Source: Sulfurospirillum_A sp029027265
Lineage (GTDB): Bacteria > Campylobacterota > Campylobacteria > Campylobacterales > Sulfurospirillaceae
Length of the DNA: 64,000 bases
Assembly: GCA_029027265.1 (NCBI GenBank)
Contig: CP093061.1
Span: 2,542,001-2,606,000, forward strand
Reading direction: 5' to 3'
Positions within the stretch are counted from its first letter, which is position 1, and every line of letters starts with the position of its first letter. The translations under genes and the position numbers were made by a program. Shown one piece after another: positions 1 to 9,856 of the stretch. Under the pieces are notes generated by a model. It was not told the DNA's origin, ran no database searches, and saw only the letters and a list, made by a program, of their open reading frames with translations.

Positions 1-1
1 A

Positions 2-418
2 CGTGTTCAAACTCATCAATCAAACAAAATGAGAGGGCAAAAAAGAGTTTTTGAAGATATTTTAGAACTCACTATAATCAAAACATTATTGACTAAGCCC
101 AATTTTATAGATACTCTTTTAGATACAATAGACACTAGTATGTTTAGAACTCATAACATGGAACTACAAGCTCTTTTAAACAACGATAAAGAGCATCCAA
201 GTCTGAGAAAAATCCTCTTAAATACTGACATAAAAGAATATGATGAAGAAGATATAACAGCTTCTATGATTAGTTTTTTATATGCTTTTTACAATGAAGA
301 ATTAAAAAAAGTAAAAAGCTCAAGTATGGATTATGAAAATAAGAGATTTACCATGCGAAAAATTCAAGATAAAATAATAAAATTAAAACAAGGAAAACTA
401 GTTAAATATGAAGAATAG
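2..418 (+). CDS. dnaG: DNA primase, C-terminal part (truncated by window start)
   Basis: This is the last 138 codons of DNA primase, in the same frame and with the same protein sequence as the C terminus of the complete dnaG at 8213-9856. It covers the helicase-interaction and C-terminal region only; the zinc finger and TOPRIM domain would lie before base 1. Because homology begins at the first base, I cannot tell whether this copy is complete upstream. The downstream thiolase gene overlaps its last 11 bases, as in the other copy. An ATG at 29 is an internal Met, not a plausible start. Confidence 0.85.
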   Translation, partial: RVQTHQSNKMRGQKRVFEDILELTIIKTLLTKPNFIDTLLDTIDTSMFRTHNMELQALLNNDKEHPSLRKILLNTDIKEYDEEDITASMISFLYAFYNEELKKVKSSSMDYENKRFTMRKIQDKIIKLKQGKLVKYEE

Positions 419-1400
419 AAGACACGCAATAGCACTATTTAGTGGTGGACTTGATAGCATGCTTGCTATCAAACTTATGGTTGAACAAGGACTAAGAGTA
501 ACAGCAATTAACATGAATATAGGCTTTGGAAGTAGAACTGACGTAAGTGAAACTATGAAAAGACGAGCCGAACTTGCAGGGGCTGAATTTAAGATCATTG
601 ATGTTAGAGATGACTACATAAAAAAAGTACTTTTTAATCCTAAGTATGGTTATGGAAAACACTTCAACCCTTGCATTGACTGTCATGGTTTTATGTTTAG
701 AGTTGCACAAGAGTATTTTGAAGAGTTAGATGCAGATTTCATGGTCACTGGTGAAGTTTTAGGACAACGCCCCATGAGTCAGCGTGCAGAAGCATTGGAT
801 TTGGTAAAAAAACTGGCTCTTGATGAAGATGATTTAATACTTCGCCCAATGTGTGCAAAAAATATGCCTATTACAAAACCAGAACGTGAAGGCTGGGTAG
901 ACCGTGAAAAACTCCTTGGCATAAGTGGAAGAAGCAGAGAAGTTCAACTGCAACTTGCATCTGATTTTGGTTGGGAAGATTTTCAAAGTCCAGGAGGCGG
1001 TTGTCTTTTAACTGATATTAATTTTACTAAAAAAATAAGAGAGTTTATAGAACACAATGACCTTCAAGTTGAAGATATAGATGTCCTAAAAAATGGTCGC
1101 CATCTAAGACTTCCAAATGGCTCAAAACTTGTTATTGGAAGAAACCAAGCAGAAAATGAACTACTTGAAAATGCTATAAATGATAAGTATCTAAGAATTA
1201 AAGTAGATGAGATTCCTGGACCTTTTGCTCTTCTTTCAGCTGAGGCAAATGAAGATGATATAAACTTAAGTGCACAAATAGTCTTAACTTTTACAAAAAC
1301 AAATCCTGAGATGGAATATATGGTACATATAGGAAATGAGATTATAAAAGCAACTCCATTACCAAAAAGAGAAGATGCTCATAAGTATTTTGTAATTTAA
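408..1400 (+). CDS. PP-loop ATPase, ThiI/MnmA-like tRNA thiolase (copy A)
   Basis: The 330-residue protein is identical to the one at 9846-10838. It has an N-terminal PP-loop (SGGLDS, residues about 13-18) that binds ATP to adenylate a tRNA uridine, a CIDCH cysteine pair near residue 88, and a GGGCLLTD segment in the middle. The C-terminal third resembles the NFACT-R-like RNA-binding domain found fused to PP-loop proteins in this phylum. Sulfur transfer to tRNA is inferred from the family. It overlaps the end of dnaG, so the two are probably translationally coupled. Whether two copies really exist depends on the 9.4-kb repeat being genuine. Confidence 0.8.
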   Translation: MKNRRHAIALFSGGLDSMLAIKLMVEQGLRVTAINMNIGFGSRTDVSETMKRRAELAGAEFKIIDVRDDYIKKVLFNPKYGYGKHFNPCIDCHGFMFRVAQEYFEELDADFMVTGEVLGQRPMSQRAEALDLVKKLALDEDDLILRPMCAKNMPITKPEREGWVDREKLLGISGRSREVQLQLASDFGWEDFQSPGGGCLLTDINFTKKIREFIEHNDLQVEDIDVLKNGRHLRLPNGSKLVIGRNQAENELLENAINDKYLRIKVDEIPGPFALLSAEANEDDINLSAQIVLTFTKTNPEMEYMVHIGNEIIKATPLPKREDAHKYFVI

Positions 1401-1406
1401 ATAAAC

Positions 1407-1430
1407 TGTGTGTGGTTAAAGTCACACACA
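1407..1430 (+). terminator. Hairpin after the thiolase gene (copy A)
   Basis: An 8-bp perfect inverted repeat, TGTGTGTG and CACACACA, with an 8-nt loop lies 6 bases after the thiolase stop. No U-tract follows, so it may be a 3'-end stabiliser or a weak terminator rather than a classic intrinsic terminator. Confidence 0.5.
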
Positions 1431-1567
1431 ACTCCGTATAATGGCTAAATATTTAGCATTAACTCTAAAAATACTAAACATTCTTGAAAAAATACTAGAG
1501 TAATAAATTTATCTTATATTAATATGAATTATGTAAAAATCATTCACTTTACATGTAAAGGATATAT

Positions 1568-3834
1568 ATGGGAGACAATGTTTTACTAAGCAAAAGTCCT
1601 GTTTGGATACTTTTTGGGATTATCACAACCTTTGTAATTGTTACGACGTCTATACTCACTTATTTATCGTGGAAAGAGATAAAAAAAGATCACCTTACAG
1701 ACTTAAAACATATAAATCTTATCACACAACAGTCTCAACTAGCTACTTTCCACCATCAAGAATCTGTTCTAAAAATCTTAGGAGAAAACCTACTTTACCG
1801 TGAAGCTGATAAAACTCCAGAAAATGGAAGAGAAATCATCGAAAAAATGTTGGAAATAAACAAGGGCATGGCTGGTTTTGGATTAGCTAGAAGTGATGGT
1901 CAGCTTATAATAATTTCCAAAGTTCCAAAAGGTAAAAAACTACCAAACTTAACATCAAACAAACAATCAAAAGAGAGTTTTTTAAAAACACTGCGTTCCA
2001 ATACAATGCAAATTGGTCAAACATATTTTATGAAACAGCTTAATAAATGGGTAATTCCTATAAGAACTAGAATAGTTGATGATAAAGGGAACATCCCCCT
2101 AGTAATGACTGCTGGTCTCAATATAGATGGGGGAGAAACTTCTTGGAACACATTTGGTTTTAGTAAAGAGATAATGGTCCAAGTTGTAAGAGAAGATGGA
2201 TATACCCAATTTCAAAATACAGCTCTACAAAGCAACTTTCAATCAATCTACCAAACAAAATTAAATCAATCATTTTTAAATCAAATATTTGGTTTAAAAC
2301 TAGCAAATAAAAACTCCGTAACAATAGATTCTTTTTACGATAATAACAATAAAAAGATGTTATCAGTTGTAAGTTATCTCAAAGAATATGGTTTATATAC
2401 CATAGTATCTACTCCATATAGTATATTAAATGCTCATTTCAAAAAGAAATTATTAAAAATAGTACTATTATGGTAGTTATAATTATAGTGCTTTTTTTGC
2501 TTTTTAAAATCATTAACTCCATACAATTAATAACACAGAAAAATTTTAAATATATTGCTACTCATGACCCACTAACTAGACTTCCCAATAGGCTATTCCT
2601 AGCTAATGAAATAGAAAAAAGAATTACCCAAAAAATAAGTTTTTTTCTTATATATATAGACTTAGATAACTTTAATCATATCAATGATTCCTATGGGCAT
2701 ACTTTTGGAGATAATCTAATAAAACAAGTTGGTCAAAAACTAAAAATATCACTAAAAAATGGCTCGTTTATAGCAAGACAAAGTGGAGATGAGTTTATTG
2801 TACTTTATGAAAGCGATAGCACAAATGAAGTAACTCTACTTTTACATAAAATTTTTGATATATTTTCCTCTCCATTTGTAATAAATGATATAGAAATATT
2901 TATAGGAACGAGTATGGGAGTTTCAAAATACCCACAAGATGGAGAAAATGCAGAACTTCTTTTAAGTCAATCAGATACAGCATTATATAAAGCCAAACAA
3001 AGCAAAGGAACTTTTTTATTCTTTGATAAAAGTATGAGAAAAAATTCTAAAAAGTCACTACTCATAGAGAGTGAACTTAGACAAGCTATACAAAGTGATG
3101 AAATATTTATAACTTACCAACCTAAAATAGATGCCATAACAAAAGAGATGGTAGGAGTTGAAGCTTTAGTTAAATGGCACAATAGAAACCTAGGGGTAGT
3201 TTCTCCATTGGATTTTATACCTATTGCTGAAAAAAGTGGTCTTATCCGTAAAATTGGTCTTTTTGTAATTGAACAGTCTACAAAAGAGATAAAAAATATA
3301 TGGAAAGAGACTAATAGTGACTTTACATTGTCTATTAATCTTTCACCACATCAACTCTCAAATAATATATGTTTAGAAAAGTTTTTAAAAATACTAGAAA
3401 AAAATAATTTCCCTGCAAATAGGTTAATATTTGAAATTACTGAATCAGTCTTGATACAAGATATAGATGGAACTATAGAACTTCTTGAACATTTTAGAGC
3501 TGAAAATATGGGTATATCTTTAGATGATTTTGGATTAGGATTCTCTTCTCTTAGCATCTTAAGTAAACTTCCAATTAATGAACTCAAAATAGATAAATCT
3601 TTCATACAAGATATAACAACTAATCAAGAAAATCTATCCTTAACAAAATCTATCATTGATATAGGCAAAAACATGAATATAAGTACTGTTGCAGAGGGAG
3701 TAGAAAGTCCATTTGAGCTTGAAATACTACAAAAACTAGAGTGTAATATTATACAAGGCTACTACTATTCGCAACCTCTTAGAGAAGATGAACTTATAAA
3801 ATTTATTCAAGATGGTAACTATTTAAAAAAATAA
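1568..3834 (+). pseudogene. Frameshifted GGDEF/EAL protein (copy A)
   Basis: This is the same gene as 11006-13273 but with one A lost in the run at 2441-2445. The frame shifts after about residue 290, at the second membrane helix. The result is an N-terminal piece (1568-2476, sensor domain) and an ATG-initiated C-terminal piece (2470-3834, GGDEF plus EAL, with most of the second membrane segment). A homopolymer miscall or a true inactivating deletion are both possible. If real, the C-terminal piece could still be made as a membrane-anchored phosphodiesterase lacking the sensor domain. The start is preceded by the palindrome CTTTACATGTAAAG. Confidence 0.8.
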
Positions 3835-3890
3835 CTTTATATGGTAAGCTCTTCTTTACCTAAAACTTGCTAAAATTCTATCTCACAAGT

Positions 3891-3916
3891 GGGGGGTATA
3901 TGACCCTGGTGGGCAT
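3891..3916 (+). pseudogene. Truncated selC 5' remnant at the duplication junction
   Basis: The first 26 or so bases of tRNA-Sec (acceptor 5' strand plus D arm up to GGGCAT) are present, identical to 13330-13355. The sequence then departs into unrelated DNA leading to rnhB. No anticodon arm follows, so this cannot give a tRNA. It marks the breakpoint of the repeat. Confidence 0.8.
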
Positions 3917-3971
3917 ACATATATTTTAAGTAAACTTTTATTAAAATACGCTTTACATGTAAAGGAGTAAA

Positions 3972-4520
3972 ATGTTATGTGGAATTGATGAAGCTGGGCG
4001 TGGTTGCATTGCAGGACCTTTGGTTGTGGCTGGTGTAGTTATGAGTGAAAGCATAAATGGTGTTCGTGATTCAAAAGCTTTAAGTGAAAAAAAGAGAGAA
4101 TCTCTTTTTGAAATCATAAAAAGCAAAACAAAATATAAAATAGTCTTTTGCGATAACGACATGGTAGATGAAAAAGGTCTTAGTTACTGCTTGGGTTATG
4201 CAATTAAAATCATAAAAGAGCATTTTAGTGAATGTGACATACTCATGGATGGCAATAACTCTTTTGGAGTAAGTGGAATAGAAACCATGGTCAAAGCAGA
4301 TGCAAAAGTAGCAGAGGTAAGTGCTGCAAGTATCTTGGCAAAAGTAAGTCGTGACCGTTACATGTACTCTATTGCCAAAGAATTTTCAAATTATACTTTT
4401 ATAAAACATAAAGGTTACGGAACAGCTCTACATGTAAAAGAAATTTCAAAATTTGGATACTCCAAAATACATAGAAAAAGTTTCAAAATCAAATCTCTTC
4501 GAGAACCTAAACTTTTTTAA
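3972..4520 (+). CDS. rnhB: Ribonuclease HII
   Basis: The 182-residue protein starts MLCGIDEAGRG, the RNase HII signature carrying the first Asp-Glu of the DEDD metal centre. Further acidic motifs (DSKALSEKKRE, ILMDGNN, VKADAKV) follow in the family order, as does the SILAKVSRD block. The enzyme removes RNA from RNA-DNA hybrids and single misincorporated ribonucleotides. The length is slightly short but normal for the family. An AAGGAG site lies just before the ATG and overlaps the palindrome CTTTACATGTAAAG. It converges with the next gene, the two stop codons overlapping by 4 bases. Confidence 0.95.
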   Translation: MLCGIDEAGRGCIAGPLVVAGVVMSESINGVRDSKALSEKKRESLFEIIKSKTKYKIVFCDNDMVDEKGLSYCLGYAIKIIKEHFSECDILMDGNNSFGVSGIETMVKADAKVAEVSAASILAKVSRDRYMYSIAKEFSNYTFIKHKGYGTALHVKEISKFGYSKIHRKSFKIKSLREPKLF

Positions 4521-5362
4521 TAGGTTCCCCAGATTTCATTAAACGTTTTGTGCTCTACATGTAAAGCTTTTGTCAACTCTACTAAACCTGTATTTTTCAT
4601 AATTTTTGTCACTTTAGGAGCCCAAGTTTCTCTATAGTTAAAAGAGTTAGTTTTTCCACTAATCATATAAATAAACTTTATATTTATATCTCTATCAAAC
4701 AAAATATCTTTTCCATTTGCCTTTACTTGTTCATTAAGCATTTCTCTAGCTTCTACAAATGGTTTGAACTTCTTATTTTTGTTTATCCAGACTTTTGCAA
4801 AATCTTCTAAACAAGCTATATTTGCTTCTTTTTTTACAGTTGGGTTTTTATCTAAAAAATCTAACTCTTTAGTAGTTCCTGCAATACTTTTAGGTCTATA
4901 ATCTTTTTTTAAACTTTTTGGTCTCTTTTTCCAAACAAGCTCATCTTTTTCATACTTTTCTATCATGCTTCCATAAAGGATTTTTGAGCTATCATCTTTT
5001 AAATTAGGTAAATACAAAGCAGGAAGTTCAGCTTCATTACTCTTTGCCCCAAGACTTAATATGTTACCTGTTATGTGAGCAACATAACCTCTTCCATAGC
5101 CAGATTCTACCCCTGCAATCGCTAAAAGAGCTGCAGGAGGAACATTGTACTTAACTCCAATTTTCACTGCATCTTCAGCTATATCTTGATAAAAACTCTT
5201 TACATGTAGATATTTTCTATATCTATATGTTTTTATAACTTCACTCTGCTTTACAACAGTTTTTGGTTTTTGCTTACTCTCAAACATGTCCATAAGAGTA
5301 AAAACAAGAACAATCACAACTGTGAAAAACAGTAAAAAACTAAGAAAAAACTTTTTTGACAT
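4517..5362 (-). CDS. Membrane-anchored Bax/FlgJ-like glucosaminidase
   Basis: The 281-residue protein has an N-terminal membrane anchor (residues about 5-25) and then a glucosaminidase-fold domain. The core motif is PPAALLAIAGVESGYGRG (near residue 77), with the catalytic Glu in VESGYG, followed by GNILSLGAKS. Relatives such as Bax cleave peptidoglycan N-acetylglucosaminyl bonds in the periplasm. The exact substrate is inferred. The start lies 23 bases inside aroC, so it is probably co-transcribed with rnc and aroC on the minus strand. Confidence 0.8.
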   Translation of the reverse strand: MSKKFFLSFLLFFTVVIVLVFTLMDMFESKQKPKTVVKQSEVIKTYRYRKYLHVKSFYQDIAEDAVKIGVKYNVPPAALLAIAGVESGYGRGYVAHITGNILSLGAKSNEAELPALYLPNLKDDSSKILYGSMIEKYEKDELVWKKRPKSLKKDYRPKSIAGTTKELDFLDKNPTVKKEANIACLEDFAKVWINKNKKFKPFVEAREMLNEQVKANGKDILFDRDINIKFIYMISGKTNSFNYRETWAPKVTKIMKNTGLVELTKALHVEHKTFNEIWGTY

Positions 5363-6416
5363 TTTCTATTCTCGAACTCATTGTTAAAAGGAGCATATCA
5401 GCTATTACAATAGCAGCCATGGACTCTGCAACCACACTTCCCCGAACTGCTATGCAAGGGTCATGCCTACCTTTTAAAGCAAAATTTTGCTCTTGGTTTG
5501 AAGTATCTACTGTATCTTGGTTTATGAAAATTGATGGTGTTGGTTTAAAATAGACTTTCAAATCTATATCATCGCCATTGCTAATACCGCCAAGAATCCC
5601 TCCACTATGATTTGTTACAAATCCATCTTTTTTTATGTTGTCATTATTTTGTGAACCTCTAAGGCTCGAAGAGTTAAAGCCCTCTCCTATTTCTATTGCT
5701 TTGACTCCATTTATCCCCATCATAGCCTCTGCCAAAATTGCATCAAGTTTATAATACAGTGGCTCTCCCAGTCCAACTGGAGCGTTTGTCACCTTTACAT
5801 GAGCAACACCTCCAACTGAATCGTGCGAGTTTTTTGCTTTTAAAATGGCATCTTTCCAACTCTGCTCTTTGTCGCAATCTAGTGCATATATTTCACTATT
5901 TTGCACATAATCAAAATCAAGTTTCTCGGCTTTTATGCCCGCTATCTCACATACTCCACTCTTTACATGTATGCCTATTTGAGCTAGCATGAGTTTTGCA
6001 ATTGCCCCAGCTGCTACTCGTGCTGCTGTCTCCCTTGCACTACTTCTTCCTCCACCTCGGTAATCTCTTAAACCATACTTGTGAAAGTAAGTAAAATCAG
6101 CATGTCCTGGACGAAAAATATCTTTGACATTATCATAGTCTCTACTTTTTTGATTTTCATTAAAAATAATTAGTGCTATTGGTGTTCCGGTACTGTGCCC
6201 CTCAAAAACTCCACTTAGTATCTCTACTTTGTCACCCTCTTTTCTTGCTGTTGCAAACTTGTTTTGCCCTGGTTTTCTTCTATCTAACTCTGCTTGAATA
6301 AACTCTTCATCTATTTCAAGTCCACCAGGTACACCATCAACAATACAACCTAAAGCTTTCCCATGTGATTCACCAAAAGTTGTAAAAGTAAACTTTTTTC
6401 CAAATATATTTGACAT
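5340..6416 (-). CDS. aroC: Chorismate synthase
   Basis: The 358-residue enzyme converts 5-enolpyruvylshikimate 3-phosphate to chorismate with reduced FMN, the last step of the shikimate pathway. Diagnostic blocks are the N-terminal FTTFGESHGKALGCIVDGVP, RPGHADFTYFHKYG with DYRGGGRSSARET in the middle, and GRHDPCIAVR near the C terminus. The length matches the family. The start is separated from the rnc stop by one base, and its 3' end overlaps the glucosaminidase start, so these three genes look like one transcription unit. Confidence 0.96.
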   Translation of the reverse strand: MSNIFGKKFTFTTFGESHGKALGCIVDGVPGGLEIDEEFIQAELDRRKPGQNKFATARKEGDKVEILSGVFEGHSTGTPIALIIFNENQKSRDYDNVKDIFRPGHADFTYFHKYGLRDYRGGGRSSARETAARVAAGAIAKLMLAQIGIHVKSGVCEIAGIKAEKLDFDYVQNSEIYALDCDKEQSWKDAILKAKNSHDSVGGVAHVKVTNAPVGLGEPLYYKLDAILAEAMMGINGVKAIEIGEGFNSSSLRGSQNNDNIKKDGFVTNHSGGILGGISNGDDIDLKVYFKPTPSIFINQDTVDTSNQEQNFALKGRHDPCIAVRGSVVAESMAAIVIADMLLLTMSSRIENVKKVFS

Positions 6417-6417
6417 T

Positions 6418-7095
6418 TTAAACCTTTACCAATATGTCTAAGGCTATCTCCGCTGCATTTTGTTGAGCCTCTTTTTTACTTTTTCCAAGTGCCTTAGATA
6501 TTTGCTTTCCATGAATATTAACTGAAATTTCAAACTCTTTTTGGTGGTCTGGTCCAAAAGAACGTTCCATAATATACTCAGGAGTTATGCCTTGATTTGC
6601 TTGAGTGAACTCTTGAAGTGTTGTTTTATAATCTCTAAATATACTATCCAAATCAATCTTCTCATAAGCAGATTCTAAAACTGGTATGACAATAGAACGA
6701 GTTCTCTGTAACCCAGCTTCAAGATACAAAGCCCCAACTACAGCTTCAAAAGCATTTGAGAGTAAGGAAGGTTTTTCTCTACCGTTGTTATTCTCTTCAG
6801 CAGTTGAAAGGTATATGCACTCGCCTAATTTTAGTATGCGTGCTAACTTTTCAAACCCTTTTTCATTTACTATTGAAGCTCTTAATTTAGACAAATCTCC
6901 CTCAGGCACATTCGTAAATTTAAAAAAAAGATACTCTCCGACTATTAAGTCTAGAACAGCATCCCCTAAAAACTCTAGTCGCTCATTGTTATAAGGTCTT
7001 TTATAGCTCTTATGGGTAAGTGCCTCGATTATCAGGTTTTGATTTTCAAACTGATAATCCAGACGCTTTTGCAAGGCAATTAACTCTTTGCTCAT
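6418..7095 (-). CDS. rnc: Ribonuclease III
   Basis: The 225-residue protein has the RNase III signature NERLEFLGDAVLDL (residues about 37-50) with the catalytic Glu/Asp, a second acidic site in NAFEAVVGALYLEAG, and a C-terminal double-stranded-RNA-binding domain ending KSKKEAQQNAAEIALD. It processes rRNA precursors and structured mRNAs. It lies immediately upstream of aroC on the same strand and 19 bases downstream of the LapB-like gene. Confidence 0.96.
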   Translation of the reverse strand: MSKELIALQKRLDYQFENQNLIIEALTHKSYKRPYNNERLEFLGDAVLDLIVGEYLFFKFTNVPEGDLSKLRASIVNEKGFEKLARILKLGECIYLSTAEENNNGREKPSLLSNAFEAVVGALYLEAGLQRTRSIVIPVLESAYEKIDLDSIFRDYKTTLQEFTQANQGITPEYIMERSFGPDHQKEFEISVNIHGKQISKALGKSKKEAQQNAAEIALDILVKV

Positions 7096-7114
7096 TTAAC
7101 TCTCCTTTTAAAAT

Positions 7115-8158
7115 TTACTGGAATGAAACGCTATCTTCATAACTATCTTTTGTTATTATTGGTACTATACTCGTACTGGCTATTGCTTGACAGTTTGGGC
7201 ATCTATGTGAGTGAATTGGAAAACTATTTTTACACTCATCGCAAATATATTCAAAATTGAGTGATGCTTTTTTATATCCAACTGAGCGTAAATTTGATAA
7301 AACTTCAAACTCAAAATAAGTATGATTAGAGCATTGCGGTTCTATTAAACCTTTTGCACTGCTTATTTCTTGCACCAATGGAGCTTTACATGTAGAGATA
7401 TCAAACCATTGCGTATCTGCCATCCACAGCATATCTAAAAGCTTTTTGTGATCGAAAGTTTCAAATAGTTCTAAATCTACCTCTTCTTTTGTTATTTGCC
7501 ATAATTCAAAAATTTTTCTCTGCAAAAAAGGAGCTTCTTTTATCATACTTGTTAATTTGCTTATTTTTTCTTTATTGCTTAATTTGTAATCATATTTAAT
7601 AGACAAAGCCACAAGATAATCTCTCTGTTTTGTTACTTTTGCACCAAGTTCTTCAAGAGAATCTAACACTTCTATAGCTCTATCATACTCTTTTAGTTTT
7701 TCATAACTTACACTTAAGTATTTCAATGACTCTTCATTTCGGGGATGAATTTTTAGTGAATCCAAAAACACTTCGCAACTTCGTCTTAAAAAACCTGCAT
7801 TAAAGTAAGTTTTACCAAGTTCGCTGAGTATATACTCTTTCTCTTCTCTCTTCTTTGTTCTATCAAGTGCAAGCAAATAAAGCCCAATAGCTTTTTCAAA
7901 ATCTCCACTTTTGCCATATCCATGGGCTAATAAAACTAAAGATTTTAAAGGAATAGTTTTATCATTAAGAAGTGATTTAAACTCGCCCTCATCACTAACT
8001 ATTTCAAAACGTTTTATAAAATCTTCGATGTCGGCTTTCTCTTCTTTGCTCTTATAAGCTCCCCACCAATAGTTAACAAAGGAGATAAGAAAAATAGCAG
8101 AAAAAAGAATAATTAGTCCAACCATAGGGTCACGATACTCTAAAAACATACCACTCAT
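7115..8158 (-). CDS. LapB/YciM-like TPR protein with C-terminal zinc ribbon
   Basis: The 347-residue protein has an N-terminal membrane helix (residues about 10-30), a run of TPR helical repeats (about residues 60-240) and a C-terminal rubredoxin-type knuckle pair, CDEC and CPNC, around residues 305-325. That order is the layout of LapB/YciM, which controls lipopolysaccharide synthesis through FtsH and LpxC in Enterobacteria. That role here is only inferred. AAGGAGG lies 6 bases before the ATG. It is divergent from dnaG across a 54-base promoter gap. Confidence 0.75.
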   Translation of the reverse strand: MSGMFLEYRDPMVGLIILFSAIFLISFVNYWWGAYKSKEEKADIEDFIKRFEIVSDEGEFKSLLNDKTIPLKSLVLLAHGYGKSGDFEKAIGLYLLALDRTKKREEKEYILSELGKTYFNAGFLRRSCEVFLDSLKIHPRNEESLKYLSVSYEKLKEYDRAIEVLDSLEELGAKVTKQRDYLVALSIKYDYKLSNKEKISKLTSMIKEAPFLQRKIFELWQITKEEVDLELFETFDHKKLLDMLWMADTQWFDISTCKAPLVQEISSAKGLIEPQCSNHTYFEFEVLSNLRSVGYKKASLNFEYICDECKNSFPIHSHRCPNCQAIASTSIVPIITKDSYEDSVSFQ

Positions 8159-8212
8159 AAATACCTCCTTAACATAAAGGAAATATTATAGCGAATTTAG
8201 TATAATAGGTTT

Positions 8213-9856
8213 ATGATAGATAACAATTCCATAGAAAACCTTAAAACCAGACTTGATATTATTGATGTAGTTGGGCACTACATGGAACTAAAAAAAAATG
8301 GTGCAAACTGGAAGTGTGTATGCCCTTTTCACGACGATAGCAACCCAAGTCTAGTAGTAAGTCCATCTAAACAAATATACCATTGTTTTAGCTGTGGTGC
8401 TGGTGGAGATAGCATAAAATTTGTGATGGAATATGAAAAACTAACCTACCCAGAGACTATTGAAAAACTCGCAGATATGTATAACTTTTCACTTGATTAC
8501 ACAGCAAGTGATGGTAAGATAAAAGAAGATAGAAAACTACTTGAAAATATAAACATGTTTTTTAAAAAAACACTCGACCACAAAACAGAGGCTTTAGAGT
8601 ACATAAAAAACAGAGGCATTGGTGAAGCTAGTGTAGAAAAGTTTGAACTAGGATATGCTCCAAGTTCACCTGAAAATCTCAACTTTTTAAGTTCAAGCGG
8701 ATACACCATAAGTGAAGCAGTTGAAACAGGAGTGGCTGGAGTTGGTGAAAATGGAAGAAACTATGCTAGGTTTATAGAAAGAATTACCTTTCCTATTCGC
8801 TCAGCAAGTGGCAAAATAGTCGGCTTTGGTGGACGAACCATTAGCGGTCATCAAGCCAAATATGTAAACTCACCTCAGACAAAACTCTTTAACAAATCTT
8901 ACCTATTATATGGTTATAATTTTGCAAAAGATAGCATCTATCAAAATAGAGCTGTCATAGTAACTGAAGGTTATCTTGATGTTATTATGCTTCATCAAGC
9001 TGGATTTACAAACGCAGTTGCTACTCTGGGAACTGCGTTGACAAAAGAGCATATACCTCTCATAAGCAGAGGCGGTCCTAAAGTCATCTTAGCCTATGAT
9101 GGCGACAATGCCGGAGTAACAGCAGCACTAAAAGCCTCTATGATGCTAAGCGGCGTTGGCATTGATGGAGGAGTCGTACTTTTTGGTGCTAGTATGGACC
9201 CTGCCGATATGGTGCAAAGTGGGCAGAGTGATAGACTAAACAAGCTCTTTCATAACCCTCAACCTTTTATAGAATTTGCCATAGAAAAAATAGTAAAAAA
9301 GTTTGACTTGCATAATCCAATAGAGAAGCAAAAAGCTTTAGAAGAAGGAAGTGCTTATCTAAAAACACTACCAAATTCCATAGCAAGCAGTTATGCTGGA
9401 GTTCTCTCTGGTACTCTAAATATAAACCAAAATCTTGTACGTGTTCAAACTCATCAATCAAACAAAATGAGAGGGCAAAAAAGAGTTTTTGAAGATATTT
9501 TAGAACTCACTATAATCAAAACATTATTGACTAAGCCCAATTTTATAGATACTCTTTTAGATACAATAGACACTAGTATGTTTAGAACTCATAACATGGA
9601 ACTACAAGCTCTTTTAAACAACGATAAAGAGCATCCAAGTCTGAGAAAAATCCTCTTAAATACTGACATAAAAGAATATGATGAAGAAGATATAACAGCT
9701 TCTATGATTAGTTTTTTATATGCTTTTTACAATGAAGAATTAAAAAAAGTAAAAAGCTCAAGTATGGATTATGAAAATAAGAGATTTACCATGCGAAAAA
9801 TTCAAGATAAAATAATAAAATTAAAACAAGGAAAACTAGTTAAATATGAAGAATAG
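8213..9856 (+). CDS. dnaG: DNA primase
   Basis: The 547-residue primase makes RNA primers at the replication fork. The N terminus carries the CHC2 zinc finger (CPFHDDSNPSL then YHCFSCGAGGD). The middle has the TOPRIM core (VIVTEGYLDVIMLHQAG, Glu catalytic; then ILAYDGDNAG). The C terminus from about residue 410 is the less conserved helicase-binding part, and is what is repeated at 2-418. The start is the ATG after a weak site in a short intergenic region. The thiolase gene overlaps its last 11 bases. Confidence 0.96.
   Translation: MIDNNSIENLKTRLDIIDVVGHYMELKKNGANWKCVCPFHDDSNPSLVVSPSKQIYHCFSCGAGGDSIKFVMEYEKLTYPETIEKLADMYNFSLDYTASDGKIKEDRKLLENINMFFKKTLDHKTEALEYIKNRGIGEASVEKFELGYAPSSPENLNFLSSSGYTISEAVETGVAGVGENGRNYARFIERITFPIRSASGKIVGFGGRTISGHQAKYVNSPQTKLFNKSYLLYGYNFAKDSIYQNRAVIVTEGYLDVIMLHQAGFTNAVATLGTALTKEHIPLISRGGPKVILAYDGDNAGVTAALKASMMLSGVGIDGGVVLFGASMDPADMVQSGQSDRLNKLFHNPQPFIEFAIEKIVKKFDLHNPIEKQKALEEGSAYLKTLPNSIASSYAGVLSGTLNINQNLVRVQTHQSNKMRGQKRVFEDILELTIIKTLLTKPNFIDTLLDTIDTSMFRTHNMELQALLNNDKEHPSLRKILLNTDIKEYDEEDITASMISFLYAFYNEELKKVKSSSMDYENKRFTMRKIQDKIIKLKQGKLVKYEE

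Larger units (their letters stand above)
1..3916. repeat. Direct repeat copy A of dnaG(3')-thiolase-GGDEF/EAL-selC(5')
   Basis: This segment matches 9439-13355 throughout as far as I can read. The only difference I found is one missing A in a run (five A at 2441-2445, six in the other copy). Homology stops at 3916, inside the D arm of selC, after which this copy continues toward rnhB. The period is 9,439 bp, as expected if 3917-13355 were a tandemly duplicated unit whose earlier copy starts before the window. A contig-end assembly artefact is the main alternative. Confidence 0.93.
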
